Below, in pieces: positions 32,175-40,213 of a stretch of 64,000 nucleotides of DNA. The stretch covers positions 558,001 to 622,000 of the forward strand of contig NZ_JBBBNV010000001.1 of NCBI RefSeq assembly GCF_037137075.1, in the 5' to 3' direction. The notes under the pieces are model-generated. The model worked only from the letters and a program-made list of their open reading frames with translations. It did not search any database and was not told the origin of the DNA. Every line of letters begins with the position of its first letter. Position 1 is the stretch's first letter. The DNA is from JBBBNV01 sp037137075. Its GTDB lineage: Bacteria > Bacillota > Bacilli > Paenibacillales > NBRC-103111. Made by a program: the position numbers and the translations under genes.

Positions 32175-32771
32175 CTATACATCTTCAATCGACAGCTGTT
32201 TGGCATCCAGCTTCTCGAATAGCAGACGTGTTTCTTCTTCCAAATCGTCCAGAGATTCAAAGCCTTGCGCCGCCGGCAGACTCTCCAGACCCGATAAGCC
32301 GAAATAATCCAGGAACGCCTTGGTCGTGCCGTACAAAATAGGACGGCCGACCGCTTCCGCCCGTCCTTTTTCCTCGATTAAATCCTTGGCGGTAAGCGTC
32401 TGAAGCGCCCGCTCCGACTTGACGCCCCGGATTTCTTCAATATCAATTCTGGTAATCGGCTGCTTGTAGGCAATAATAGCCAGGGTCTCCAACGCAGCCT
32501 GCGACAAAGAGGACCTGCCGGGAGAAAATGCAAGCCGTTCAAAAAACGGTGCATGCTCCGGCAGTGTGGCAAGCTGATAAGTACCGGCGATCTCGACAAT
32601 TTGAAGGCCGCGTGCTGAATTTGCATACTCCTGCTGTAAGTCGCGGACAAGCTCTGTTACCAGCAGCGGTTCCTGCTGAACGACCTCGGCCATTTGCCGG
32701 GCGTCCAGCCCTTCGTCACCGGCAACAAACAGTAAGCCCTCAATGACGGATTTCAGTTCCCGGTATTCCAT
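32175..32771 (-). CDS. scpB: Segregation and condensation protein B
   Basis: ScpB joins ScpA and Smc in the condensin complex that organises chromosome segregation. The 198-residue protein has two winged-helix domains, with SVIEGLLFVAGDEGLDARQ near the start and ALETLAIIAYKQPITRIDIEEIRGVKSERALQTL (about 90-123, read in parts) as the diagnostic stretch. ATG 32771 follows GAGAGGA at 11 bases and overlaps the scpA end by 32 bases, so the two are coupled. Confidence 0.95.
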   Translation of the reverse strand: MEYRELKSVIEGLLFVAGDEGLDARQMAEVVQQEPLLVTELVRDLQQEYANSARGLQIVEIAGTYQLATLPEHAPFFERLAFSPGRSSLSQAALETLAIIAYKQPITRIDIEEIRGVKSERALQTLTAKDLIEEKGRAEAVGRPILYGTTKAFLDYFGLSGLESLPAAQGFESLDDLEEETRLLFEKLDAKQLSIEDV

Positions 32772-33525
32772 GGTGTTCCCGATCCTCTCTAGCCGTAATG
32801 ACAATATCCCCAAACAACTCATGCTGATAGCAGCTGATTTCTTTCACCTTCATCAGCTCCAGCAAGGCCATAAACGTAACGACAATGTCGTCACGGGTCG
32901 TGTTCTCATCGAACAGCTTCAGAAAAAGCAGTGTGCCGCCCTTCTCATCCAGCAGATCCACCAGCTGTCGCATCCGGTCCCTGACTGAGATTTCGTCGCG
33001 TTGAATACGCGCGACTGAATTGCGGCTCTGGGCGCGCTTCATCGCTTTTTGAAAAGCTATCACCAAATCGGCAAGCCGAAGCCCGCGTACCGGGTTGTCC
33101 TCCAGTTCAGGGATGAACGCTGACAAATCCTCCGGTTCGCGGGTGTAAATGAGGCTGCGCTCCACTTCTTTCTCCCGCAGCTCTTCGGCAATGCTTTTAA
33201 ATTTGCGGTATTCGATCAGCTTCTGAACCAGCTCGGCCCTCGGGTCGAGGTCCTCATCCTCGTAGTCGCCCATATCCAGCTCAATAATCGGCGGCTTGGG
33301 CAAGAGCATCTTGCTCTTGATGGACAGCAATGTCGCCGCCATAACCAGAAATTCGCTCGTAATCTCCAGCTCCAGCTCCTGCATCGTCCCCAAATACTCC
33401 ATATATTGATCCGTTATGGTGCTGACCGGAATATCGTAAATATCCACTTCGTTCTTCTCAATTAAATGAAGCAGCAAATCCAGGGGGCCCTCAAACGTAT
33501 CCAGTTTATATAATACCTTGGTCAA
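32740..33525 (-). CDS. scpA: Segregation and condensation protein A (kleisin)
   Basis: ScpA is the kleisin that bridges the two Smc heads. The 261-residue protein has the N-terminal Smc-neck-binding part (YKLDTFEGPLDLLLHLIEK, DIPVSTITDQYMEYL), an acidic middle (DMGDYEDEDLDPRAELV) and the C-terminal winged helix (VVTFMALLELMKVKEI). The start is TTG 33525 with AGGAGGG about 9 bases upstream. It follows ribH by 32 bases and may be read from the rib operon. Confidence 0.95.
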   Translation of the reverse strand: MTKVLYKLDTFEGPLDLLLHLIEKNEVDIYDIPVSTITDQYMEYLGTMQELELEITSEFLVMAATLLSIKSKMLLPKPPIIELDMGDYEDEDLDPRAELVQKLIEYRKFKSIAEELREKEVERSLIYTREPEDLSAFIPELEDNPVRGLRLADLVIAFQKAMKRAQSRNSVARIQRDEISVRDRMRQLVDLLDEKGGTLLFLKLFDENTTRDDIVVTFMALLELMKVKEISCYQHELFGDIVITAREDREHHGIPGTEIRH

Positions 33526-33557
33526 GCCTGGCGCCCTCCTGTTCTTAATTTATTTGG

Positions 33558-34028
33558 CTACAGCTGTTTGCTCAGGTTCACCATTTCAATAGCGGTTACG
33601 GCAGCTTCCCAGCCTTTGTTCCCCGCTTTCGTGCCGGCACGCTCTACGGCCTGCTCGATGGAATCTACGGTCAATACGCCAAAGATCGTCGGCACGCCGG
33701 TTTTCAGTCCAATCGCCGCAACACCTTTGGCCGCTTCGTTGCACACATAGTCAAAATGCGGGGTCGATCCGCGGATAACCGCTCCAAGTGTGATCACCGC
33801 ATCATATTTGCCGCTCTCCGCCATTTTTTGAGCGATGAACGGAATTTCAAATGCACCCGGAACCCAAGCAACCGCAATCTCTTCTTCCTGCACACCATGG
33901 CGCTTCAAGGCGTCCAATGCGCCTCCGAGCAGCTTCGTGGAAATAAATTCATTAAACCGACCAACAACGATGCCGTATCTGAGATTGTTCGAAATTAAAT
34001 GGCCTTCAAATATAGTGATGTTCGACAT
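33558..34028 (-). CDS. ribH: 6,7-dimethyl-8-ribityllumazine synthase
   Basis: RibH joins the pyrimidine from RibD and the four-carbon unit from RibBA to give lumazine; it forms the icosahedral shell of the riboflavin enzyme complex. The 156 residues include GRFNEFISTKLLGGALDAL, VPGAFEIPF, the substrate loop GAVIRGSTPHFDYV with catalytic His, and FGVLTVDSIEQA. It is last in the rib operon. Confidence 0.96.
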   Translation of the reverse strand: MSNITIFEGHLISNNLRYGIVVGRFNEFISTKLLGGALDALKRHGVQEEEIAVAWVPGAFEIPFIAQKMAESGKYDAVITLGAVIRGSTPHFDYVCNEAAKGVAAIGLKTGVPTIFGVLTVDSIEQAVERAGTKAGNKGWEAAVTAIEMVNLSKQL

Positions 34029-34077
34029 AGGATAGCTACCTTCCTTCTTTTTATTAAAATTTAGTTGAAAAAGCGCC

Positions 34078-35289
34078 TTACTCCAGGTTCAGCATATGGC
34101 CGAGCTTCAGCTTCTTGGCGCGTAAATAATTCGAATTGCCGTCTTTAAGCTCCATTTGCAGCGGCACCCGCTCGGTCACCTTCAGCCCGTAGCCGTCCAG
34201 AGCAACGATTTTGCGCGGGTTGTTGGTAAGCAGCCGGATTTGGCGTACACCCACATCCCTCAAAATTTGGGCCCCGATGCCATAATCGCGCAAATCGGGA
34301 GCAAAGCCAAGCTTCAGGTTGGCGTCAACCGTGTCCAGCCCCTGGTCCTGCAGCACGTACGCTTTGAGCTTGTTAATCAGGCCGATGCCCCGGCCTTCCT
34401 GACGCAAATAAACGAGCACGCCGCTGCCTGCCTCATTAATCTGCTGAAGTGCAGCAGCCAGCTGCTGTCCGCAGTCGCAGCGTTCGGAATGAAACACGTC
34501 CCCGGTCAGGCATTCCGAGTGCATCCGCACGAGTGCCGGCGTGTCCGGGTCGATGGTTCCTTTTACAAGCGCCACGTGCTCCTTCTGATCGACCTCATTG
34601 CTATATGCAATGACCTGGAACGTCCCGAAGTCGGTCGGAAGCGAAGCTTCAACCTCCCGCTTCACCAGCATTTCTTTCTCATTCCGGTAACGGATTAGCT
34701 CTTGAATCGTAATCAGCTTCAGGCTATGCTTACCGGCGATTTCGGCAAGGTCCGGCACGCGTGCCATCGTCCCGTCTTCCTTGATCACCTCGCAGATGAC
34801 AGCAGCCGGGTACGAGCCGCACATTCTCGCAAGATCTACGGCCGCTTCCGTATGGCCCGCCCTGCGAAGAACGCCGCCTTTTTTGGCAATCAGCGGAAAA
34901 ATATGCCCCGGACGCCGGAAATCCTCAGGCTTCGTCTCCCCATGAATCAGGGCGTACACGGTTTGGGAGCGCTCATGGGCGGATATGCCTGTAGTTGTGG
35001 CGTTGTAGTCTACGGAGACGGTAAACGCTGTTCCGTGATAATCCGTGTTATGGGCGACCATGGGCGGCAAATCCAGCTCATGTGCCCGCTCCTCCGTAAT
35101 CGGCACGCAGACGAGACCGCGGCCTTCCTTAATCATGAAGTTAATGGCCTCCGGGGTAGCCTGATCCGCCAGAACGATAAAGTCGCCTTCATTCTCCCGA
35201 TCCTCATCGTCTACCACGATGATGACCTTGCCCTGCTTCAAATCCTCCAGAGCCGCCTCGATGCTGTCGAATCGAATAGATGCTTCCAT
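34078..35289 (-). CDS. ribBA: Bifunctional DHBP synthase / GTP cyclohydrolase II
   Basis: The 403-residue fusion makes both precursors of riboflavin. The N-terminal 3,4-dihydroxy-2-butanone-4-phosphate synthase (about 1-200) has DDEDRENEGDF and RRAGHTEAAVDLARMCG. The C-terminal GTP cyclohydrolase II has the zinc cysteines in HSECLTGDVFHSERCDCG and the GTP site YLRQEGRGIGLINK. Both active sites look complete. ATG 35289 has AAAAGGAGG 8-9 bases upstream. Confidence 0.96.
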   Translation of the reverse strand: MEASIRFDSIEAALEDLKQGKVIIVVDDEDRENEGDFIVLADQATPEAINFMIKEGRGLVCVPITEERAHELDLPPMVAHNTDYHGTAFTVSVDYNATTTGISAHERSQTVYALIHGETKPEDFRRPGHIFPLIAKKGGVLRRAGHTEAAVDLARMCGSYPAAVICEVIKEDGTMARVPDLAEIAGKHSLKLITIQELIRYRNEKEMLVKREVEASLPTDFGTFQVIAYSNEVDQKEHVALVKGTIDPDTPALVRMHSECLTGDVFHSERCDCGQQLAAALQQINEAGSGVLVYLRQEGRGIGLINKLKAYVLQDQGLDTVDANLKLGFAPDLRDYGIGAQILRDVGVRQIRLLTNNPRKIVALDGYGLKVTERVPLQMELKDGNSNYLRAKKLKLGHMLNLE

Positions 35290-35318
35290 ATGGTTCTCCT
35301 CCTTTTCACTGCACACCG

Positions 35319-36011
35319 TCACATAAAACCATTATCCGCCAGAAACTGGGCGCTCAGTCCTCCGTTCGGACGGCCTGCGCCCTTTTCCTGCTCCATATGC
35401 TCGACGAGCGGGCCTCCTGCGCCGAAAGCAAGCAGCCGCTCGACATATTTACCGAGTACATCACATTCTATATTGACCGAATCCCCCGCTTCACGTTGCA
35501 GAAGCACCGTCTCCACCAGCGTATGGGGAATCACCGAAACGGTAAAATGCTGCGTTCCCGCCTCCACCACGGTCAGGCTGATTCCGTCAAGCGTTATCGA
35601 GCCGCGGGGGACAACATATTTCATCACCTGGCGGTCCTCCGGTTCAATCCGGAACACAACCGCATTCTCTTCGCGGCTTCGGTTCAGAATGCGTCCAACG
35701 GTATCCACGTGGCCCTGCACATGATGACCGCCGAAGCGCCGGCCCATCGTCATGGCCCGCTCCAGGTTTACCCGGCTCCCGGGGGACAGCTCCCGCAGTG
35801 TCGTTTGCCGGAATGTCTCCGGCATGACATCCACGGAGAATTGCTGGCGGTCAAATTCAATGACCGTCAGGCAAACCCCATTGACTGCAATACTGTCCCC
35901 CAGTTGAACATCCTCAAGTATTTTGCGTGCCTCCAGCGTCAGAATCAACGACTGGCCTCGACGGTGCACCCGCCGCAGCGTACCGATTTCTTCAATTAGT
36001 CCGGTAAACAT
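35319..36011 (-). CDS. ribE: Riboflavin synthase, alpha subunit
   Basis: RibE dismutates two lumazine molecules to riboflavin. The 230 residues form two tandem lumazine-binding barrels: MFTGLIEEIG and LGDSIAVNGVCLTV in the first, GHVDTVG and SITLDGISLTVVE in the second. It is slightly longer than usual because of a C-terminal extension (about 203-230). It starts 6 bases after ribD. Confidence 0.95.
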   Translation of the reverse strand: MFTGLIEEIGTLRRVHRRGQSLILTLEARKILEDVQLGDSIAVNGVCLTVIEFDRQQFSVDVMPETFRQTTLRELSPGSRVNLERAMTMGRRFGGHHVQGHVDTVGRILNRSREENAVVFRIEPEDRQVMKYVVPRGSITLDGISLTVVEAGTQHFTVSVIPHTLVETVLLQREAGDSVNIECDVLGKYVERLLAFGAGGPLVEHMEQEKGAGRPNGGLSAQFLADNGFM

Positions 36012-36017
36012 GCGCCC

Positions 36018-37145
36018 TCACTCCTCTTCGCTTTCGCTTGCTTCAGCCTCCGGCTCAGGGTAACGGGGATAACCGCTAATGCACACATCATCGCCGAACC
36101 GGGCTACGTCAACGCGGTCAAGCTCCAAAGCGTCAGCCATCAGCTCCGCCCCGCCCAAAGTGAAGTTGGAGGGAGCCTGCAGCCCGCCGATAATTTTCGG
36201 GGCATAAAACAACAGGATTTTGTCAATGAGCCGTGCCTCGAGCATCGCCCCGTTCAGACGTCCCCCGCCCTCCAGGAGTATCGATCCGATTTCCCTCTCG
36301 CCCAGCAGCTTCATGGCCAGCTTCAGATCAACCTGAGGCCCATCCCCGCACTTCAGCACTTCCACACCATGCGCGTTGAGCCTCATAATCTGCTCAATGG
36401 ACGCCTGCTTCGTCGTAAGAAGCAGCGTCTTGGCCGTCGTATCCTGAACGACCCTGGAGTCCAGCGGCAGGCGCAGCCTGGAATCGACAATGACGCGCAG
36501 CGGATGCTGGCCCTCAGCCGGTGTTCTCGTAGTCAATTGCGGGTCATCCGCCAATATCGTATCGACTCCGACCATAATCGCTTGATGCTGATGGCGCAGC
36601 GTATGTACGTAGGCGCGGGAGGCTTCACCGGTAATCCATTTGCTGTCCCCTGTCCGGGACGCAATCTTGCCATCAAGCGTGCAGGCCGTTTTGAGTGTTA
36701 CAAACGGCATGTTATTTTGAATAAATTTGAAGAACCGTTCGTTGAGGCGCAGCGCCTCCTGCTCCAGCACCCCAACCTTCACTTCAATTCCGTTGCTGCG
36801 TAAACGGGCAATTCCCTTTCCGGCTACCTGCGGATTAGGATCGGTGCAAGCCACAACCACCCGGGCGACCTTCTCCACAATCAAACGGTCACTGCACGGC
36901 GGCGTACGCCCATGATGGCTGCATGGCTCCAGAGTGACATAAGCTGTGCTGCCCTGCGCCTCTTGCCCCGCCATTTGCAGGGCGTTAATTTCCGCATGAT
37001 GGGACCCGCGCTGCAAATGCGCGCCCATGCCGATAATTTTGCCGTTCTTGACAAGCACGCAGCCTACTACCGGATTAATCCCGGTTTGGCCGGTGCACGC
37101 TTCCGCCATTTGCAGCGCCAGCCGCATATAAAATTCATCGTTCAA
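36018..37145 (-). CDS. ribD: Bifunctional deaminase/reductase RibD
   Basis: RibD deaminates and then reduces the pyrimidine intermediate made from GTP. The deaminase half shows the zinc site HAEINAL and PCSHHGRTPPC; the reductase half shows TLKTACTLDGKIASRTGDSKWITG and LLEGGGRLNGAML. The start is unclear. TTG 37145 gives 375 residues and fits the family N-terminus, but only GGAA precedes it. A strong AGGAGGAGGGG lies 27 or more bases further up, before no ATG, GTG or TTG in this frame. The frame stays open to 37301. The FMN riboswitch is about 330 bases upstream. Confidence 0.92.
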   Translation of the reverse strand: MNDEFYMRLALQMAEACTGQTGINPVVGCVLVKNGKIIGMGAHLQRGSHHAEINALQMAGQEAQGSTAYVTLEPCSHHGRTPPCSDRLIVEKVARVVVACTDPNPQVAGKGIARLRSNGIEVKVGVLEQEALRLNERFFKFIQNNMPFVTLKTACTLDGKIASRTGDSKWITGEASRAYVHTLRHQHQAIMVGVDTILADDPQLTTRTPAEGQHPLRVIVDSRLRLPLDSRVVQDTTAKTLLLTTKQASIEQIMRLNAHGVEVLKCGDGPQVDLKLAMKLLGEREIGSILLEGGGRLNGAMLEARLIDKILLFYAPKIIGGLQAPSNFTLGGAELMADALELDRVDVARFGDDVCISGYPRYPEPEAEASESEEE

Positions 37146-37256
37146 AACTTCCGGATGAATAGCCCTTCCCCTCCTCCTACAGTTATCCTGCAGATCCCGC
37201 ACGACTGATATCAGGTATCTTCCTATGGCTTCTTCAGACAGCTTCTTCCCAAACCT

Positions 37257-37286
37257 AAAAAAGCCCGCTTTGCATCGCAAAGGGGC
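37257..37286 (-). terminator. Terminator of the FMN riboswitch platform
   Basis: GCCCCTTTGC and GCAAAGCGGGC pair around GAT with one bulge and are followed on the minus strand by TTTTTT. It lies between the aptamer and ribD and should form when FMN is bound. Confidence 0.85.
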
Positions 37287-37475
37287 GTGGGATATGCGCA
37301 AAATAAGTCGCTGTATTCACAAGATGGCTGAAGCTAACAACCGGTTGAGGCTGCTCTTCAGCCGTCCATAAATAGACGGTCCTTCCGCCTTGTAATTCAA
37401 ATAAAAACACACCAAACAAGCTTCGCCTGTCCGGGAGCTCCCATTTTCTTGCAAAGGCAGTCCGTTCGCGACCCG

Positions 37476-37645
37476 CGTCCCTTCTCCCATCCAGACTATA
37501 CTGTCGGTCCCGGATTCGCACCAGGTCGGCCTCACGGCATGCGCCTTCATTACGAAAGCTCATGCTGTTCGGTTCACGGACTCATTCCTCCCCTATCCGG
37601 GAGAAAAACACCGCCGGTCGGGAATTACACCCGGCCCCGAAGTTA
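37476..37645 (-). promoter_or_regulatory. FMN riboswitch (RFN element)
   Basis: On the minus strand the aptamer shows the conserved parts in order: CTTCGGGGCCGGGTGTAATT, CCCGACCGGCGGT, GTGAGGCCGACCTGGTGC, GAATCCGGGACCGACAGTAT and AGTCTGGATGGGAGAAGG. Binding of FMN to such elements lowers rib operon expression. The class is certain; the first and last bases are approximate. Confidence 0.97.
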
Positions 37646-37684
37646 CGCAAAACAAATATGAAGTTTCTAGTTCTGGTTACATGC

Positions 37685-37713
37685 ATAATAACACCAATAA
37701 AAAAATAAAGCAA
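37685..37713 (-). promoter_or_regulatory. Predicted sigma-A promoter of the rib operon
   Basis: TTGCTT (37708-37713) and TATTAT (37685-37690) on the minus strand are exactly 17 bases apart, about 40 bases before the aptamer. Confidence 0.75.
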
Positions 37714-38004
37714 GACAGCTTCACCGCATGAATCAACAAAAACCGTCATTTTAAACCTTTCACGTCAAGGTTGCTTACACCAAAAATTCCGACATGATAC
37801 GATCGATGTCAAAAGGACCGGTCCAGCTGCTTCTGGGCAGGGAATTTCCGCACGCCCAGTCGATAAACGTTTATACTCCCGTGTATATCTCCTGTTATAT
37901 AAATGCTAATGTCCCCCGCCCCCTATACAAGCTAATACCTACCAGCATAGTCAAGACCGGAAAATATTTCAATTGTTTCTTAAAGACTAGGCTTTAGGGA
38001 ACAC
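37714..38004. other. AT-rich gap between rib promoter and ppiB terminator
   Basis: About 290 bases with no supported gene. Frames are short and lack ribosome sites. The segment 37860-37990 is clearly more AT-rich than the flanks. Confidence 0.6.
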
Positions 38005-38036
38005 AAAAAAGCAGCCCGCATGAAATGCAGACTGCT
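38005..38036 (-). terminator. Terminator after ppiB
   Basis: AGCAG..CTGCAT and ATGCGGG..CTGCT pair with one internal mismatch region; the minus strand continues TTTTTT. It lies 29 bases after the ppiB stop. Confidence 0.85.
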
Positions 38037-38064
38037 CTTTTTGTTATAAAACCGTGTTGGGTAA

Positions 38065-38496
38065 TTAAACCTCCACGACTTCAACCTTCTCCATACGGTC
38101 ACGGCCTTGGAAGGCATCCACATGCTCCATACCTTTGGACACTTTGCCAAAAACGGTATGAACGCCGTCCAGATGCGGCTGCGGCTGGTAAGCGATGTAG
38201 AACTGGCTGCCGCCAGTGTTGCGGCCGGCATGCGCCATGGCCAGCGACCCGCGCTCATGCTTGTTCGGGTTGATTTCGCAGTTGATTTGGTAGCCTGGAC
38301 CGCCCATGCCAGTACCGTTCGGGCAGCCGCCTTGCGCTACGAAGCCCGGAATGACGCGATGGAATACGAGTCCATTATAGAAACCGCTGTTAGCCAGCTT
38401 TTCAAAGTTTGCCACTGTGTTAGGAGCATCTTGATCAAACAGATCGATAACAACCTCTCCACCGTTAGCCAATGTAATTTTTGCTTGTTTTGCCAC
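38065..38496 (-). CDS. ppiB: Cyclophilin-type peptidyl-prolyl isomerase
   Basis: PpiB speeds proline isomerisation during protein folding in the cytoplasm. The 143-residue protein is a single cyclophilin domain: FHRVIPGFVAQGG, the GSLAMAHAG loop, NTGGSQFYIA with the active-site Gln/Phe, and HTVFGKV. The start is GTG 38496 with AAGGAG 8-9 bases upstream; another GTG at 38505 overlaps that site. It follows lysA by 41 bases and probably shares its transcript. Confidence 0.94.
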   Translation of the reverse strand: MAKQAKITLANGGEVVIDLFDQDAPNTVANFEKLANSGFYNGLVFHRVIPGFVAQGGCPNGTGMGGPGYQINCEINPNKHERGSLAMAHAGRNTGGSQFYIAYQPQPHLDGVHTVFGKVSKGMEHVDAFQGRDRMEKVEVVEV

Positions 38497-38537
38497 GATA
38501 ATCACTCCTTCGAATATGCTTTTATCCGGAAAACGGA

Positions 38538-39869
38538 TTAGTTGGATACAGCTTGCTTCGTCAAACGCTCCGGAATGACGTCATTGCCGGCAACATCTTG
38601 GTACGATTCACGTTTTACCACGAGATCTGCCTGGCCGTCCTTAACGAACACCACAGCTGGCTTACGCAGACGGTTGTAGTTGCTTGCCATCGCGTAGTTG
38701 TAAGCGCCTGTGCAAGAAACCGCCAGCACATCGCCGCTTTGTACCTTCGGCAGATTCAAATCCCAGATAAGCATGTCGCCGCTCTCGCAGCATTTGCCCG
38801 CAACCGATACGACTTCCTCATTTGCCTCATTCGCACGGTTAGCGAGGATTGCTTCATACTTGGATTCATACAAGGCCGGACGAGGGTTATCTGTCATGCC
38901 GCCGTCTACAGCGACGTATTTACGCACGCCAGGAATTTCTTTGGATGTACCGACCGTGTACAAGGTCGTACCGGCATCCCCTACGATGCTGCGGCCCGGC
39001 TCAACCCAGATCTCAGGCGTCGGGTAGCTGTAGTTGTCGAAGTTATCCTTGATGGCGTCTGTGATCGCTTGTACATACTGTGCAACCGGAAGCGGAGTAT
39101 CTCCATCTACATAGCGGATGCCGAAGCCGCCGCCCAGATTGATGACCTGGAAGGTCACATTCAGCTCGTCGCGCACTTTGGCTGCGAATTTGGATACTTT
39201 GTCAGCCGCCATGCGGAAGCCTTCAACCTCGAAAATTTGCGACCCGATGTGGGAGTGAACGCCCAGCAGCTGCAGGTTCGGACGCTTGGAAGCCTCTTCA
39301 ACCGCTTTGTAAGCCGAGCCGTTGCCCAGGTCAAAGCCGAATTTGGAATCGGTTTGGCCTGTGGAAATGTACTCGTGCGTATGAGCTTCAACCCCAGGCG
39401 TAATGCGGAGCAAAATTTTGACCTGTTGGCCTTTTTCTCCAGCAATGTGGTTCAGCATATCCAGCTCAACGAAGTTATCCACAACGAAGCAGCCGATTTT
39501 GGCATCAATTGCCATTTCGATTTCTTCTACGGTTTTATTGTTGCCGTGGAAGTGAATGCGATCCACCGGGAATCCGGCCTGCAATGCAGTATACAGCTCG
39601 CCGTCGGAAACAATGTCCAGCGACATGCCTTCCTGCTCGGCAACGCGGCACATCGCCTGCACGCAGAACGCCTTGGAAGCGTAGGCTACCTGGAACTTCA
39701 AGCCGGACGCCTTGAATGCGTCCACATATTCTTTGCAGCGCTGGCGAATCAACGCTTCATCAAAAACATAAAGCGGCGTGCCGAACTGCTCCACCAGCTG
39801 AGTGGAATCGCAGCCGCCGATTGTCAAATGGCCTTTATCGTTAATTTTGCTTGTCCCATGCAAATACAT
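38538..39869 (-). CDS. lysA: Diaminopimelate decarboxylase
   Basis: LysA forms L-lysine from meso-diaminopimelate with pyridoxal phosphate. The 443-residue protein has the PLP lysine in VAYASKAF, the phosphate-binding HSHIGSQI and GGGFGIRY, the VEPGRSIV strand, and the substrate-side Cys in CCESGDML. GAGGAGA lies 8 bases before ATG 39869. It is last step of the pathway whose intermediate also feeds the cell wall; no other lysine genes are in the window. Confidence 0.96.
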   Translation of the reverse strand: MYLHGTSKINDKGHLTIGGCDSTQLVEQFGTPLYVFDEALIRQRCKEYVDAFKASGLKFQVAYASKAFCVQAMCRVAEQEGMSLDIVSDGELYTALQAGFPVDRIHFHGNNKTVEEIEMAIDAKIGCFVVDNFVELDMLNHIAGEKGQQVKILLRITPGVEAHTHEYISTGQTDSKFGFDLGNGSAYKAVEEASKRPNLQLLGVHSHIGSQIFEVEGFRMAADKVSKFAAKVRDELNVTFQVINLGGGFGIRYVDGDTPLPVAQYVQAITDAIKDNFDNYSYPTPEIWVEPGRSIVGDAGTTLYTVGTSKEIPGVRKYVAVDGGMTDNPRPALYESKYEAILANRANEANEEVVSVAGKCCESGDMLIWDLNLPKVQSGDVLAVSCTGAYNYAMASNYNRLRKPAVVFVKDGQADLVVKRESYQDVAGNDVIPERLTKQAVSN

Positions 39870-40213
39870 CGGTTTGTCTCCTCTTCATCACGAAAATTTC
39901 ACTTTCTCGACCTATGGCTGTAATTGTTCTCGCCATACAATAACAATAACTTATCATAGCCTCGCCGAAAAGCCAATGGATTTCTGGCGACTTTTTTTGC
40001 ACTTTTTTACAGCTATGCACCAAAAGCGATAGCCGTTAAACGTCCGAAACCGAACAATTAGCCGTTATTCGGCCGGGTACGGACACGACACCCTGCTCCA
40101 GGAGACATGAAGAGCAGGCGCAGCCGGGACATCGCCCTTTCCCGCACCGCGCGCAGCTCCCAGCGCGCGGTGTTTCGCTGCATGCCGGCGGTCGGCCGAC
40201 CACATTCGCATGT
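39870..40213. other. Gap between spoVAF and lysA, no supported gene
   Basis: It holds the lysA promoter region and the GC hairpin at 40146-40171. A 79-codon Cys-containing minus frame (40036-40275) overlaps spoVAF, has no ribosome site, and is not called. Confidence 0.6.
40146..40171. repeat. GC-rich perfect inverted repeat downstream of spoVAF
   Basis: ACCGCGCGC (40146-40154) and GCGCGCGGT (40163-40171) pair perfectly around an 8-base loop. It lies 43 bases after the spoVAF stop but has no T-tract on either side, so it may protect the mRNA end. Confidence 0.7.

Noticed and set aside
38553..39923. 456-codon plus frame opposite lysA
   Set aside because: Antisense of lysA, no ribosome site, unlikely composition; lysA motifs are complete.
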